Shown here: one piece after another, positions 33,779 to 42,431 of the stretch
Position numbering within the stretch: position 1 is the stretch's first letter
How the letters are laid out: each line of letters opens with the position of its first letter
Assembly (NCBI GenBank): GCA_963721345.1
Contig: CAVRIT010000001.1
Span: 1,488,001-1,552,000, forward strand
Direction: 5' to 3'
Origin: JACDAN01 sp963721345
Lineage (GTDB): Bacteria > Actinomycetota > Thermoleophilia > Gaiellales > Gaiellaceae
Length of the DNA stretch: 64,000 bases
Notes under the pieces: generated by a model
What the model saw: the letters and a program-made list of their open reading frames with translations, nothing else
Told to the model about the DNA's origin: nothing
The model's database searches: none
Program-made: the position numbers and the translations under genes

Positions 33779-34033
33779 TCAGAGGCCCAGGATCTGCTTC
33801 TTCTTCGCCTCGAACTCTGCGTCGTTGATGATGCCCTGGTCCCGGAGACTTGCGAGCTTCTGGAGCTCGGCGCCGTAATCCGGCGCAGCGGGCGCGGGCG
33901 GCGGGGCCGCGTACTGCGGCTCGGCGTATTGCGGCTCTGCGTATTGCGGCTCCGGCTCGTTGTACATGGCCATCTGCCGGCGCGACGTGCGGCGCGCGGT
34001 GCGCCTCGCGACTCTGCGGCTCGGTCCGAACAT
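33779..34033 (-). CDS. Small SHOCT-domain protein with EPQYA repeats
   Basis: 84 residues: a basic N terminus (RRVARRTARRTSRR), a low-complexity tyrosine-rich segment with three EPQYA repeats, a proline-rich linker, and a C-terminal SHOCT motif (LQKLASLRDQGIINDAEFE). No membrane segment is predicted. Second gene of the DUF6325 operon under box E. The basic head and repeat region suggest binding to a partner or surface, but this is a guess. Confidence 0.8.
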   Translation of the reverse strand: MFGPSRRVARRTARRTSRRQMAMYNEPEPQYAEPQYAEPQYAAPPPAPAAPDYGAELQKLASLRDQGIINDAEFEAKKKQILGL

Positions 34034-34061
34034 CGTGTTTTCTCCTCTCCTCGACTGCTTC

Positions 34062-34583
34062 CTACTCGGCGAGTGCCAGCTCGTCCGCTTCCTCGGCGGC
34101 GAGCATCCCGATCGCGACGAGGTTCTCCGGGCGAACCCAGCCGTCCGCGAGCGGATAGCCGTTCGCGTTCCGAATCGCGTCGCGCAGCGGGATCGCCCAG
34201 CGGTGCTCGAGCAGGATGACGGCCGCTGCCGTGTTCTCGGGGATGTCTTCGAGCACGTCCCACATCTCGTCGTCGCCCAGGGGCTCTCCTTCGGCGGCAG
34301 CTGCGATTCCCGCTGCAGCGCCGGCCTTGGCGCCTTCCATCCCCGCAGCGCCGAGGCCGACCAGCGCGCCGACGACCGCGCCGAACTCCGCCTCTTCGTC
34401 CTCGGTGAGGTCGCTTCGCCGCAGCTTCTTGATCTCGCCCTGCTCGTCCTTGTGGACGACCACGCCGTCGATCACACGGATCGTGTCGTTCTCTTTCAGC
34501 CGGTCGAGCTCGGCGAGCACCTCGCCCTGGAAGTTGGGGTCGACGAACCCGAGTACGAGCAGCTGCACTGGCCCAATTGCCAT
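34062..34583 (-). CDS. DUF6325/DUF1269-like protein
   Basis: 173 residues. The N terminus (MAIGPVQLLVLGFVDPNFQG) opens an alpha/beta ferredoxin-like domain, the middle is a Gly/Ala-rich membrane-like hairpin (GALVGLGAAGMEGAKAGAAA), and the C-terminal half repeats a GD..W.VLEDIPENTAAAVILLEHRW domain. Proteins of this type commonly neighbour SHOCT genes in actinobacteria; function unknown. AAAGGAGG precedes the ATG. First gene after box E. Confidence 0.8.
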   Translation of the reverse strand: MAIGPVQLLVLGFVDPNFQGEVLAELDRLKENDTIRVIDGVVVHKDEQGEIKKLRRSDLTEDEEAEFGAVVGALVGLGAAGMEGAKAGAAAGIAAAAEGEPLGDDEMWDVLEDIPENTAAAVILLEHRWAIPLRDAIRNANGYPLADGWVRPENLVAIGMLAAEEADELALAE

Positions 34584-34611
34584 CTCTGCCTCCTTTGGTG
34601 GCTCAGCTTCG

Positions 34612-34668
34612 ACGATCGCAGCGTGGGAACGGGGATACCTCCCCCGCTGCGCCGGTTCACCCGGGTGA
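34612..34668 (-). promoter_or_regulatory. LAL-regulon box E and -10 (DUF6325 operon)
   Basis: Minus strand: TCACCCGGGTGA (34668-34657, perfect palindrome), 11 bases, GGGGGA (34645-34640), 22 bases, GATCGT (34617-34612). Read in the other direction, toward the channel gene, spacing does not fit. Confidence 0.75.
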
Positions 34669-34696
34669 ACGGCGCGTTGTCGTCCCGGCAGACCCG

Positions 34697-34702
34697 TAAT
34701 GT
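34697..34702 (+). promoter_or_regulatory. -10 element of the ion channel gene
   Basis: TAATGT lies 13 bases before the ATG at 34716, and 28 bases after the box E palindrome, a spacing unlike the regulon promoters. Confidence 0.35.
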
Positions 34703-34715
34703 TGACCTTCTGCGC

Positions 34716-35198
34716 ATGGCTGCTTCGCGCTCCGGCCGTACCGGCTCTCCGTTCCTGGCGCGCGGTCGCTTCCAGGAGCGGATGGCGCGCGCGGTCTCGT
34801 CGGGGCGGATCTTTCCCTACCTCGCACTCTCGACCGCCGCCCTCGCGGTGGTTACCGGCTTCGTCGTCCGCCTGATCGCACCGAACGACTTCCACTCCTT
34901 CGGCGAGGGAGTCTGGTGGGCCGTCGAGACGCTCGCGACGGTGGGCTACGGGGACGTCGTGCCCACGAGCCCATGGGGCCGCGTCGTCGGCAGCATCGTG
35001 ATCGTCTGCGGCGTGACGTTTCTCGCCTTCCTGACCGCCACCGTGACCTCGCTGTTCGTGGCCTCCGTCCAACGGGAGGCGGCGGCGGAGGAGACCGAGC
35101 TGCGCGCGACGAGCGACGAAGAGACACGTGCGCTGCTCCGGCAGGTGCTCGAGCGGCTCGAGGCCGTCGAGTCGACGATGAAGCGCAGGGACGGCTAG
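34716..35198 (+). CDS. Two-helix potassium channel
   Basis: 160 residues: a first membrane helix (IFPYLALSTAALAVVTGFVV), a pore loop with the selectivity filter TVGYGD at about residue 75, a second helix (VGSIVIVCGVTFLAFLTATV), and a cytoplasmic coiled C terminus (ATSDEETRALLRQVLERLEAVES in part). No RCK/TrkA domain. Functions as a tetrameric K+ pore by family. Co-oriented with the MFS gene two bases downstream. Confidence 0.93.
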   Translation: MAASRSGRTGSPFLARGRFQERMARAVSSGRIFPYLALSTAALAVVTGFVVRLIAPNDFHSFGEGVWWAVETLATVGYGDVVPTSPWGRVVGSIVIVCGVTFLAFLTATVTSLFVASVQREAAAEETELRATSDEETRALLRQVLERLEAVESTMKRRDG

Positions 35199-35200
35199 CG

Positions 35201-36805
35201 GTGGCCGCCGCCCGCTCCGCTGCGACCATCGTCTTGCTGACGCTCGCTGCGGGCCAGTTCCTCATGACCCTCGACAGCTCGGTCATGAACGTCTCGATCG
35301 CGACGGTGGCCAAGGACGTCGGCACGACCGTCACGGGGATCCAGGGTGCGATCACCGCATACACCCTGGTGATGGCGGCGCTGATGATCACGGGCGCCAA
35401 GATCGGCGCGATCATCGGCCGCAAGCGCGCATTCGCGATCGGGTGCGTGATCTACGGCGTCGGCTCGTTCGTCACCTCGATCGCCCCGAGCCTGCCGGTG
35501 CTCCTCTTCGGCTGGTCGTTCCTCGAGGGTGTCGGGGCGGCGCTGATCCTGCCCGCGATCGTTGCCCTCGTCGCCGGCAACTTCCCAATCGAGCGGCGCC
35601 CGGCCGCCTACGGGCTAGTGGCGGCGGCCGGCGCTGTGGCGGTCGCCGTCGGGCCGCTGATCGGAGGCTTCGCCACGACGTACTTCTCCTGGCGCTGGGT
35701 GTTCGCCGGCGAAGTCGTCCTCGTCGCCGTCATCCTGCTCTTCGCTCGTCGCATCGAAGACGCGCCCTCGGAGAAGCGGCCGCAGCTGGACTTCGTCGGC
35801 TCCGTCCTCTCCGCGCTCGGCCTCGCCCTCATCGTGTTCGGCATCCTCCGCTCCGGGGAGTGGGGCTGGATCCAGCCGCGCGCAGGAGGGCCTTCCTGGG
35901 CCGGCCTTTCGCCGACCGTGTGGCTCGTGCTGGGCGGCGTGTTCGTGATCTGGGTGTTCTCGCGCTGGCAGATCCGCCGAGTCGAGCGCGGCGAGGAACC
36001 CCTCGTCCGTCCGGGCATGCTGCGAAACCGCCAGCTGAGCGGCGGCCTGCTGATGTTCTTCTTCCAGTACCTCGTCCAAGCGGGGTTCTTCTTCGTCGTG
36101 CCGCTCTACCTCTCGGTGTGCCTCGGCCTGAGCGCGCTCGACACGGGCGTTCGACTACTGCCGTTGTCGGTGACGCTGCTCGTGGCCGCGCTCGGGATCC
36201 CTCGCTTCGCCCCGAACGTGTCACCGCGCTTCGTCGTTCGCGTCGGGCTGCTCTCGCTCCTGGCCGGAACGGTCGTTCTGCTCGGCGCACTCGACGAGAG
36301 CTCGGGCCCCGAGATCGTCTTCCTGCCGATGCTGCTGATCGGGCTCGGGATCGGCGCGCTTGCCTCCCAGCTCGGCAGCGTCACCGTCTCCGCGGTGTCG
36401 GACGAGGAGAGCCCGGAGGTTGGCGGTGTTCAGAACACGATGACGAATCTCGGCGCCTCGATCGGGACGGCGCTTGCCGGCTCGATCCTGATCGCCACCG
36501 TCACCGCGGCGTTCGTCACGAACATCCAGCAGAGCCCGGCGATCCCGCAGAGCGTCAAGGCGCAGGCCGAGGTCGAGCTCGCCGGCGGCGTGCCCTTCGT
36601 CTCGGACACCGACCTCCGGAACGCACTCGACGAGGCCGGGGCGGCGACGCCGGCGGCCGACGATGCCATCGAGGCGTACGGCGACGCACGGATCAGCGGC
36701 CTCAAAGCGGCGCTTGCGATCCTCGCGCTGATGGCGCTCCTTGCGCTCTTCCTCACCGGCCGCATCCCGACGAGGCAGCCGGGAGCGCCTGCCCCGGCAA
36801 CCTAG
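35201..36805 (+). CDS. MFS drug transporter, DHA2 (14-helix) type
   Basis: A 534-residue permease with about 14 helices. The opening TLAAGQFLMTLDSSVMNVSI carries the DHA2 LDxTVxNVAL-type motif C region, and GxxGRKR-like GRKRAFAIGC marks loop 2-3. Family members export drugs or envelope compounds using the proton gradient. The start is GTG at 35201, two bases after the channel stop; the two genes are probably one transcript. Confidence 0.92.
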   Translation: MAAARSAATIVLLTLAAGQFLMTLDSSVMNVSIATVAKDVGTTVTGIQGAITAYTLVMAALMITGAKIGAIIGRKRAFAIGCVIYGVGSFVTSIAPSLPVLLFGWSFLEGVGAALILPAIVALVAGNFPIERRPAAYGLVAAAGAVAVAVGPLIGGFATTYFSWRWVFAGEVVLVAVILLFARRIEDAPSEKRPQLDFVGSVLSALGLALIVFGILRSGEWGWIQPRAGGPSWAGLSPTVWLVLGGVFVIWVFSRWQIRRVERGEEPLVRPGMLRNRQLSGGLLMFFFQYLVQAGFFFVVPLYLSVCLGLSALDTGVRLLPLSVTLLVAALGIPRFAPNVSPRFVVRVGLLSLLAGTVVLLGALDESSGPEIVFLPMLLIGLGIGALASQLGSVTVSAVSDEESPEVGGVQNTMTNLGASIGTALAGSILIATVTAAFVTNIQQSPAIPQSVKAQAEVELAGGVPFVSDTDLRNALDEAGAATPAADDAIEAYGDARISGLKAALAILALMALLALFLTGRIPTRQPGAPAPAT

Positions 36806-36807
36806 GC

Positions 36808-38022
36808 TCAGAGCAGCGGCGAGACCACGGCGAAGGCGGTCGCCTTCAGCCGCTCCTTCGCGCCGGTGAGGGCGAAGCCCGGGGTGGAGACGGCTTCGGC
36901 CGGTACGGAGAACCGCTCCTCGAACTGCGACGCCAGCTCGCGCGACCGGATTCGTAGGTCGATCTCGAAGAACCGGCGCAAGCTCCACGCCTCGAGGTTG
37001 CAGGTGCCCGCGAGCACCTCCTCGCCGTCGCGGACGAAGGCCTTGGCGTGGAGCATCGCCGGATGCTCGAGGATCCTCACTCCGGCGTCGAGCAGCTTCG
37101 GATGGTGGTAGCGCTGGGCCGCCGCGCAGGCCCAGTTGTTCGCGTTCCGCGGCACGAAGAGGCGGACCTGGACGCCGCGGCGGGCCGCCTGCTCGATCCT
37201 CCCGATCATCCGGCGGTCGGTGACGTACGGGTTCACGACGTCGAGTGTCTCGTGGGCGCCGTCGAGGAGAGCCGCGATCGCATCCGTGATCGGGCGGAGC
37301 CTGCCCGGGGCGTTGTGGAGGACGACCGCCGGGATGCCGCCCTCCTCCTGCGGCGGGAAGAGCGTGCCGAGCGCGTCGGGCGGCACGGAACCGCCCAGCC
37401 AGCGGAAGCTGGCGAGAAAGACGAGCTGCAACTGGGAGACCACCGGGCCCGTCACCCGCAGGAACAGGTCGTGGAAGCGCCCGTCCTCGAAGTGATCCTC
37501 GATGCCGGCGCCGCCCACCCAGCCGATCCGGCCGTCAACCACGAAGACCTTCCGATGGTCGACGTGCCCGAGCGCGCCGAGGTTCCAGCGGACGGGGCCG
37601 GCGCCGCCCAGCGGGCCGGCCTGCGCTCGCAGCTTCGTGGCGCGTGACGTGCAGACCTGGACGCCGGCGGCCACGAGCCGCTCGTAGAAGTCCTTCGAAC
37701 CTCCCTCGGGATCGGACCCGTTGCGGTCGACGACCAGACGGACCGGGACGCCTTCGGCTGCCTTCGCCACGAGCGCCGCCTCGAATGCATCACCGACCTG
37801 ACCTGGGCGGAAGCCGAACTGGTTGACGTGCACCGAGGAGGACGCCCCGGCGATGTCCTCGAGCATGAGCGGGAAGAAGTTCCGGCCCTCGACGTGGACG
37901 TCGGCCGATGTGGCCGTGCTCTCGTGAAACACGATCGCCAGCTCGCGCCGCTCGACGCGGGCAGCCGAGGCGAGCCGCTGCGCATGGGCGCGGATCGCGT
38001 CGTCAGTGACCGGGCTCGGCAT
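36808..38022 (-). CDS. Phospholipase D-like protein (cardiolipin synthase type)
   Basis: 404 residues with two HKD motifs: HVDHRKVFVVDGRIGWVGG near residue 155 and MLHAKAFVRDGEEVLAGTCN near residue 330. Both histidine/lysine pairs are intact, so it is probably an active phosphatidyl transferase or phospholipase, of the soluble cardiolipin-synthase-like group (no N-terminal helices). The ATG overlaps the APC transporter gene by 20 bases. Third gene of the operon from box F (minus side). Confidence 0.9.
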   Translation of the reverse strand: MPSPVTDDAIRAHAQRLASAARVERRELAIVFHESTATSADVHVEGRNFFPLMLEDIAGASSSVHVNQFGFRPGQVGDAFEAALVAKAAEGVPVRLVVDRNGSDPEGGSKDFYERLVAAGVQVCTSRATKLRAQAGPLGGAGPVRWNLGALGHVDHRKVFVVDGRIGWVGGAGIEDHFEDGRFHDLFLRVTGPVVSQLQLVFLASFRWLGGSVPPDALGTLFPPQEEGGIPAVVLHNAPGRLRPITDAIAALLDGAHETLDVVNPYVTDRRMIGRIEQAARRGVQVRLFVPRNANNWACAAAQRYHHPKLLDAGVRILEHPAMLHAKAFVRDGEEVLAGTCNLEAWSLRRFFEIDLRIRSRELASQFEERFSVPAEAVSTPGFALTGAKERLKATAFAVVSPLL

Positions 38023-39310
38023 GCGCTACCCCGCCTTCCGGCGGCGTCGTGTGCGGGCCCCGGATGTGCTTCCAGACGGCGTCGAGGATGATCGCGAGCA
38101 GTGCGATTGCCACGATCGCCGTGAAGGTCTCCGGCGCATTGCGGAGGGTGTCGATCGCGAAGAAGACGAGGACGACGGCCGTCGCCGCGATCGCCGTGAG
38201 GATGATCGCCGCGTTGGAGCCTGTCTCGGACCGCAGCCGCAGCGCCGAGATCCCGACCAGCAGGAAGATCATCAGCGAGCACGCGCTCCCGACGGACGCG
38301 ATCGCCGAGAGGTCGACGAGGTTGGCGACGACGAGGACGATCCCGCCGGTGATCAGCATTCCGGCGTGCTTGCCCAGGGGGGAGCCGCGGCCGAAGAACG
38401 GCGGGAACTGCCCGACCTCGGCCAGCATCGCCGTCAGGCCGCCGGACGCGTACAGCGTCGCGTTCACCGAGGACGAGGTCGCGAGGAGCGCGGCGATCGC
38501 CATGATCGTGAAGCCGGCGTCTCCCAGCGCGGGCCGGGCGGCCTCGGCGATCGCGGTCTCGCCGTAGCCGATCACCTCGGTCACGGTGAGCGTCCCGAAG
38601 ACGCCGATCGCGATCAGGACGTAGGTCAAGGTCGTCACTCCGAGGGCGAGGTACATGGCCTTCGGGAGCTCACGGGCGGGCTCGCGTAGGTCTCCGACCG
38701 TGAAGGTGATCACGCTGAATCCCAGGTAGGCGAAGAACGTGAGAGCGACGCTCGCGAGGATGTCCGAGAACGACGGGTAGCCGCTGAAGGCGAGCAGGTC
38801 GAAATCGATGTCGACGATGGTCACCGCGATGAAGACGGCGAAGACTCCGAGCAGCAGGAAGACGATCAGCGACTGGGCCCGGTCGACGAAGCTCGCGCCG
38901 ATCAGGTTGATCGCAACCATCGCGACCACGATGCCCGAGGTGAAAAGGCGGTCCCAGCCGCCGCCCGCGTCGTCGCCCACGAACAGCGAGGTGGCGTAGC
39001 TGCCGAAGGCGACGGCCACCATCGAGCACACGATCACGATCGCGGCGAAGTAGCCGAGCCACGAGGCGATTCCGACCAGGCGGCCGTTGCCGAATCCTTG
39101 AAGCAGATAGGCGATCAGCCCGCCGGATGACGGGTACCGCACTCCCAGCTTGACCGTCGTGTAGCCGAGCAGTGCGGCGACGATCCCTGCCAGCAGGAAG
39201 GACAGCCAGACGGCGGAGCCGGCGACGGCGCCCGCTTCGCCCAGCAGGGCGAAGATCCCGGCGCCGACCATCGCCCCGATGCCGAGGAAGGCGGCGCCGC
39301 GGGCGGTCAT
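38003..39310 (-). CDS. APC-family amino acid/polyamine permease
   Basis: 435 residues, about 12 helices. The N-terminal IGAMVGAGIFALLGEAGAVAG is the APC helix-1 substrate-binding break (GxGIF), and FFAYLGFSVITFTVGDLREPARELPKA is the conserved helix 6 and following loop. Substrate cannot be told from sequence. Two-base-scale spacing to upstream DUF7144 gene (61 bases) and overlap with the PLD gene place it in one operon. Confidence 0.92.
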   Translation of the reverse strand: MTARGAAFLGIGAMVGAGIFALLGEAGAVAGSAVWLSFLLAGIVAALLGYTTVKLGVRYPSSGGLIAYLLQGFGNGRLVGIASWLGYFAAIVIVCSMVAVAFGSYATSLFVGDDAGGGWDRLFTSGIVVAMVAINLIGASFVDRAQSLIVFLLLGVFAVFIAVTIVDIDFDLLAFSGYPSFSDILASVALTFFAYLGFSVITFTVGDLREPARELPKAMYLALGVTTLTYVLIAIGVFGTLTVTEVIGYGETAIAEAARPALGDAGFTIMAIAALLATSSSVNATLYASGGLTAMLAEVGQFPPFFGRGSPLGKHAGMLITGGIVLVVANLVDLSAIASVGSACSLMIFLLVGISALRLRSETGSNAAIILTAIAATAVVLVFFAIDTLRNAPETFTAIVAIALLAIILDAVWKHIRGPHTTPPEGGVAHAEPGH

Positions 39311-39371
39311 TCGGAGAACAGGGCGACCGTCGTGCCGGTGGTGTCCGCCTCAGCGGCCGCGATCATCGACG

Positions 39372-39776
39372 CTACGCTCGAACGTCGACCGGCCGGCTCA
39401 GCGCCCAGATGATCCAGACGTCGAGCGCGATGATCAGCAATGACCACCACGGGTAGTAGGGGACGAAGGCGAAGTTGACGAGGGCGCTCAGAACGGCGAG
39501 CGCGATGCCGACGATTCGGGCCCAGGTCGCGCCGGAGAAGACGTAGATCCCCGCGACCACCGCGAGTGCCCCGGCCAGCAGGTGGATCCAGCCCCACGCA
39601 GTGATGTCGAATTCGAACCAGTAGTTCTGCGTCGCGACGTAGAACTGGTCGTCGACGAGCGCGGCCAGCCCCGCGAGGAAGTGGAACCCGCCGATCAGCA
39701 GCAACAGCACACCGGCGAACGTCGTCCCTGCCGTCACCCAGCCGCTGGGCTCGCGTCGATAGCTCTGCTCCGTCAT
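39372..39776 (-). CDS. DUF7144-type four-helix membrane protein (paralogue)
   Basis: 134 residues with four membrane helices; LLLLIGGFHFLAGLAALVDD, then YVATQNYWFEFDITAWGW mirror the protein at 28516-28941. First gene of the operon with the APC and PLD genes. GAGGAGGAG precedes the ATG at 39776. Role unknown. Confidence 0.82.
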   Translation of the reverse strand: MTEQSYRREPSGWVTAGTTFAGVLLLLIGGFHFLAGLAALVDDQFYVATQNYWFEFDITAWGWIHLLAGALAVVAGIYVFSGATWARIVGIALAVLSALVNFAFVPYYPWWSLLIIALDVWIIWALSRPVDVRA

Positions 39777-39809
39777 CGTTCGCTCCTCCTCGCTGTCGGC
39801 GTCCGGACG

Positions 39810-39867
39810 ATCATCCCTACGGGACTGTCGGCGTGTCCTCACCCAGCGGGGGCGTTCACCCAGGTGA
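39810..39867 (-). promoter_or_regulatory. LAL-regulon box F, minus-strand promoter (DUF7144-APC-PLD operon)
   Basis: Minus strand: TCACCTGGGTGA (39867-39856), 11 bases, GGGTGA (39844-39839), 23 bases, GATGAT (39815-39810). The same palindrome also serves the plus-strand promoter. Confidence 0.75.
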
Positions 39868-39912
39868 GTGCGGCGACAAGGCGATGAATTCGCGGCTCCC
39901 GGGCCCGACACT
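39856..39912 (+). promoter_or_regulatory. LAL-regulon box F, plus-strand promoter (small protein gene)
   Basis: TCACCCAGGTGA (39856-39867), 11 bases, AGGCGA (39879-39884), 22 bases, GACACT (39907-39912). The ATG follows six bases later, leaderless. Confidence 0.75.
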
Positions 39913-39918
39913 GGCGCT

Positions 39919-40176
39919 ATGCCTCAGGGGTATGCGTCGCGATCAGGGGAGAAGGCGGTGCGCTACCGGATCGTGATCCGGGGAACGATCGTGCAGCCCC
40001 TGGTCGGGCCGCTCACAGGGATGACGAGCGAGGCCGACGGGGACGAGTCAGTGATCGTCGGCGACATCGTCGACCAGGCTCAACTCCGAGGGGTGATCGG
40101 ATGGCTGACCGACCTGGGCGTCGAGATCGTCAGCATCAACCCGGCTCCGGCTCCGGAGAGGGCTTCACCAGGGTGA
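39919..40176 (+). CDS. Small conserved protein, unknown function
   Basis: 85 residues forming one alpha/beta unit: VRYRIVIRGTIVQPLVGPL, then GDESVIVGDIVDQAQLRGVIGWL and DLGVEIVSINPAP. The pattern (strand, strand, DQAxLxGxxxxLxxLGxxLxSxxP) recurs in actinobacterial proteins of this size, without known function. The ATG sits directly at the predicted transcription start from box F. Its stop codon lies within box G. Confidence 0.75.
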   Translation: MPQGYASRSGEKAVRYRIVIRGTIVQPLVGPLTGMTSEADGDESVIVGDIVDQAQLRGVIGWLTDLGVEIVSINPAPAPERASPG

Positions 40177-40221
40177 TCTGCGGCCGCGGGTGAGGTCGGT
40201 CGCGGCTCGGCGCCGGATACT
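40165..40221 (+). promoter_or_regulatory. LAL-regulon box G and -10 (AI-2E operon)
   Basis: TCACCAGGGTGA (40165-40176), 11 bases, GGGTGA (40188-40193), 22 bases, GATACT (40216-40221). The ATG at 40231 follows nine bases later. Confidence 0.8.
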
Positions 40222-40230
40222 CGGGAGGCG

Positions 40231-41316
40231 ATGACCTCCGTCGAGACACCTCCGCGGAGCGCCCCCGGCGTGGGCCGTGCGGCACGGCGCGCCGAGGTCC
40301 TCGACCTGGTGCGCGTGACGCTCGTCGTCGTCGGCGTGGTTCTGGCCGTCGCCGCGGCGCTGCTCGGTCTCTGGGTCGTCCGCGAGACGATCGTCTGGCT
40401 GGTCGCCGCCGGCTTTCTCGCCTTCTCGATCGAGCCCTTGGTGCGGTTCTTCCAGCGGCGGGGCGCCGGTCACGGGTTGGCCATGACCCTCGCGTTCCTC
40501 GTGATCGCCGCCGTGATCGTCGGCATCGTCGTCGCGATCCTCCCTGCGGTCGCCGACGGGGCGCGGCAGCTGGCCGATCAGGTTCCGGCCTACGTCGAGC
40601 AGCTTCAGGACACGCAGGCGTCGGACGCGCTGAACGCCGACGGCGCCGTCGAGACGGCAGGCGCCGCGGTCGAGGACTCCGCGAACTTCTTCTCGGGGTC
40701 GAACTCCTTCCTCGATGCGGTCGGCGCGTTCGCCTCCGGGGCGTTCGCCGTCTTCATGATCTTCACGTTCACCCTGTACTTCCTCGTCTACGGGCGCGAC
40801 CTCGTCGGCAGGGCCGAGCGGCGGCTGCCCCTCAACGCGCGCCTTCCCTTCCGGAAGGCGATCGGTGAGATGTTCGAGATGAACCAGGGCTACTGGTACG
40901 GGAAGTTCCTGATCGGCGTGATCGCCGGGCTCACGACCTACGTGACGATGAGGCTGCTCGGACTGCCCTACGCCGCTCCGCTCGCCCTGTTCGTCGGGAT
41001 CACGGATCTGATCCCGAACATCGGCGCGACGCTGGGGACGATCCCGGTCGTGGTCGTCGGCCTGCTCGAAGAGCCCTGGAAGGGGGTCGTCGCGGGCGCG
41101 GTCCTCATCCTCTACCAGCAGGTCGAGAACAACCTGCTCACTCCGCGGGTTTTCAAGAGGACGGTCGAGATCCACCCGTTCCTCTCCGTGGTCACCGTGC
41201 TCGTGTTCACCGCGCTGTTCGGGATCGTCGGGGCGCTCGTCGCCGTTCCCGTCACCCGGGCGATCCAGATCACGATCGGTGCGGTTCAGGAGACGCGAAG
41301 GACGGCTCCGGAATGA
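40231..41316 (+). CDS. AI-2E family transporter
   Basis: 361 residues with about eight helices and a soluble segment after the second hairpin. GLPYAAPLALFVGITDLIPNIGATLGTIP is the highly conserved family region near residue 250. Members export small molecules or act as Na+/H+ antiporters; the quorum-sensing name does not establish substrate. First of four overlapping genes under box G. Confidence 0.92.
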   Translation: MTSVETPPRSAPGVGRAARRAEVLDLVRVTLVVVGVVLAVAAALLGLWVVRETIVWLVAAGFLAFSIEPLVRFFQRRGAGHGLAMTLAFLVIAAVIVGIVVAILPAVADGARQLADQVPAYVEQLQDTQASDALNADGAVETAGAAVEDSANFFSGSNSFLDAVGAFASGAFAVFMIFTFTLYFLVYGRDLVGRAERRLPLNARLPFRKAIGEMFEMNQGYWYGKFLIGVIAGLTTYVTMRLLGLPYAAPLALFVGITDLIPNIGATLGTIPVVVVGLLEEPWKGVVAGAVLILYQQVENNLLTPRVFKRTVEIHPFLSVVTVLVFTALFGIVGALVAVPVTRAIQITIGAVQETRRTAPE

Positions 41317-42431
41317 CCAGCGCAGCGACGACCGCAGCCGGGCTCCTTCCGTACCGCCACCGCAGCCGCCGGAGCCGGCTGCTCGGAATTGCCGCTTGGT
41401 TCGCCGGGATCGCGCTCGCGATCGCGGTCCTCGACATCCTCGGCGTGGACGTCGTCGGCTGGATCGAGAACCTCTGGGACGTACTCACCGAGGTGTCCAT
41501 CGGCTACCTCGTCGCGGGACTCGCGTTGCAGACGGTCCAGACGACGCTCACCGCTCTGGGCTGGTTCGCGATTCTTCGCGCGGGCTACCCGTCCTCGGGC
41601 CTCGGCTACCGCCACGTGCTCGCCTGCTATGCCGCGGGCATCGCGCTGAACGGCTTCCTGCCGGCCAACATCGGGACGCTCGTCATGCTCCTGATGTTCC
41701 TGTCGATCATTCCGGGCGGGACGTTCCCCGGGATGCTCGGCGGCATGATGGTGCAGAAGATCTTCTTCACGATCGCCGGGACGGTCGTCTACCTCTACCT
41801 CTTCCTGTCCGTGCCCGGATCGTTCGAGCTGCAGCTCGGCGGGCCGCACGACCACCCGGTGCTGACGATCAGCCTGATCGTCGGCGGGATCGCGCTCGTC
41901 GTCATCCTCGGGCGGATCTTCTGGAAGAAGCTCCAGGGGCTCTGGGAGAAGGCCAAGGAGGGCGGCGCGATCCTCGCGACGCCGCGAAAGTACCTCGTCC
42001 AGGTCGTTCTCCCGTCCCTCGGCGCCTGGCTGGCGAAGCTCGGAGTCACCGGCGTCTTCCTCGCCGCCTACGGGATCCCGGTCACCTTCCACACGATCAT
42101 GTCCGTGATCGGCGGCAACTCGCTGGCCAACACCGTTTCGGCGACCCCCGGGGGGGTCGGCATCAACCAGGCGGTGAACGCCGCGGCGTTGAACGACGTG
42201 ACGGACGCCGCGACGGCGACCGCGTACTCGATCGGCCAGCAGCTCACCGTCACGGCGTGGAACATCCTCTTCGCAATCGCGATCGTCGTCTGGGCGTTCG
42301 GATGGTCGGGCGGGAAGCAGCTCGTGCAGTCGTCCTACGTCGAGGCGAAGGCGAAGGCCGCGCAGCAGAAGGCAGACCGCGCCGCGCGCAAGGAGGCGAA
42401 GAAGGCGGAGCGGCTCGCCGCGGACGGATGA
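41313..42431 (+). CDS. Flippase-like (LPG_synthase_TM / YbhN) membrane protein
   Basis: 372 residues, about eight helices, with the family motifs LNGFLPANIGTLVMLLMF and NTVSATPGGVGINQAVNAA. The domain is found in the flippase part of MprF and in YbhN proteins that move lipids across the membrane. The cytoplasmic tail is very basic (QQKADRAARKEAKKAE). The ATG overlaps the AI-2E stop by four bases. Confidence 0.9.
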   Translation: MTSAATTAAGLLPYRHRSRRSRLLGIAAWFAGIALAIAVLDILGVDVVGWIENLWDVLTEVSIGYLVAGLALQTVQTTLTALGWFAILRAGYPSSGLGYRHVLACYAAGIALNGFLPANIGTLVMLLMFLSIIPGGTFPGMLGGMMVQKIFFTIAGTVVYLYLFLSVPGSFELQLGGPHDHPVLTISLIVGGIALVVILGRIFWKKLQGLWEKAKEGGAILATPRKYLVQVVLPSLGAWLAKLGVTGVFLAAYGIPVTFHTIMSVIGGNSLANTVSATPGGVGINQAVNAAALNDVTDAATATAYSIGQQLTVTAWNILFAIAIVVWAFGWSGGKQLVQSSYVEAKAKAAQQKADRAARKEAKKAERLAADG

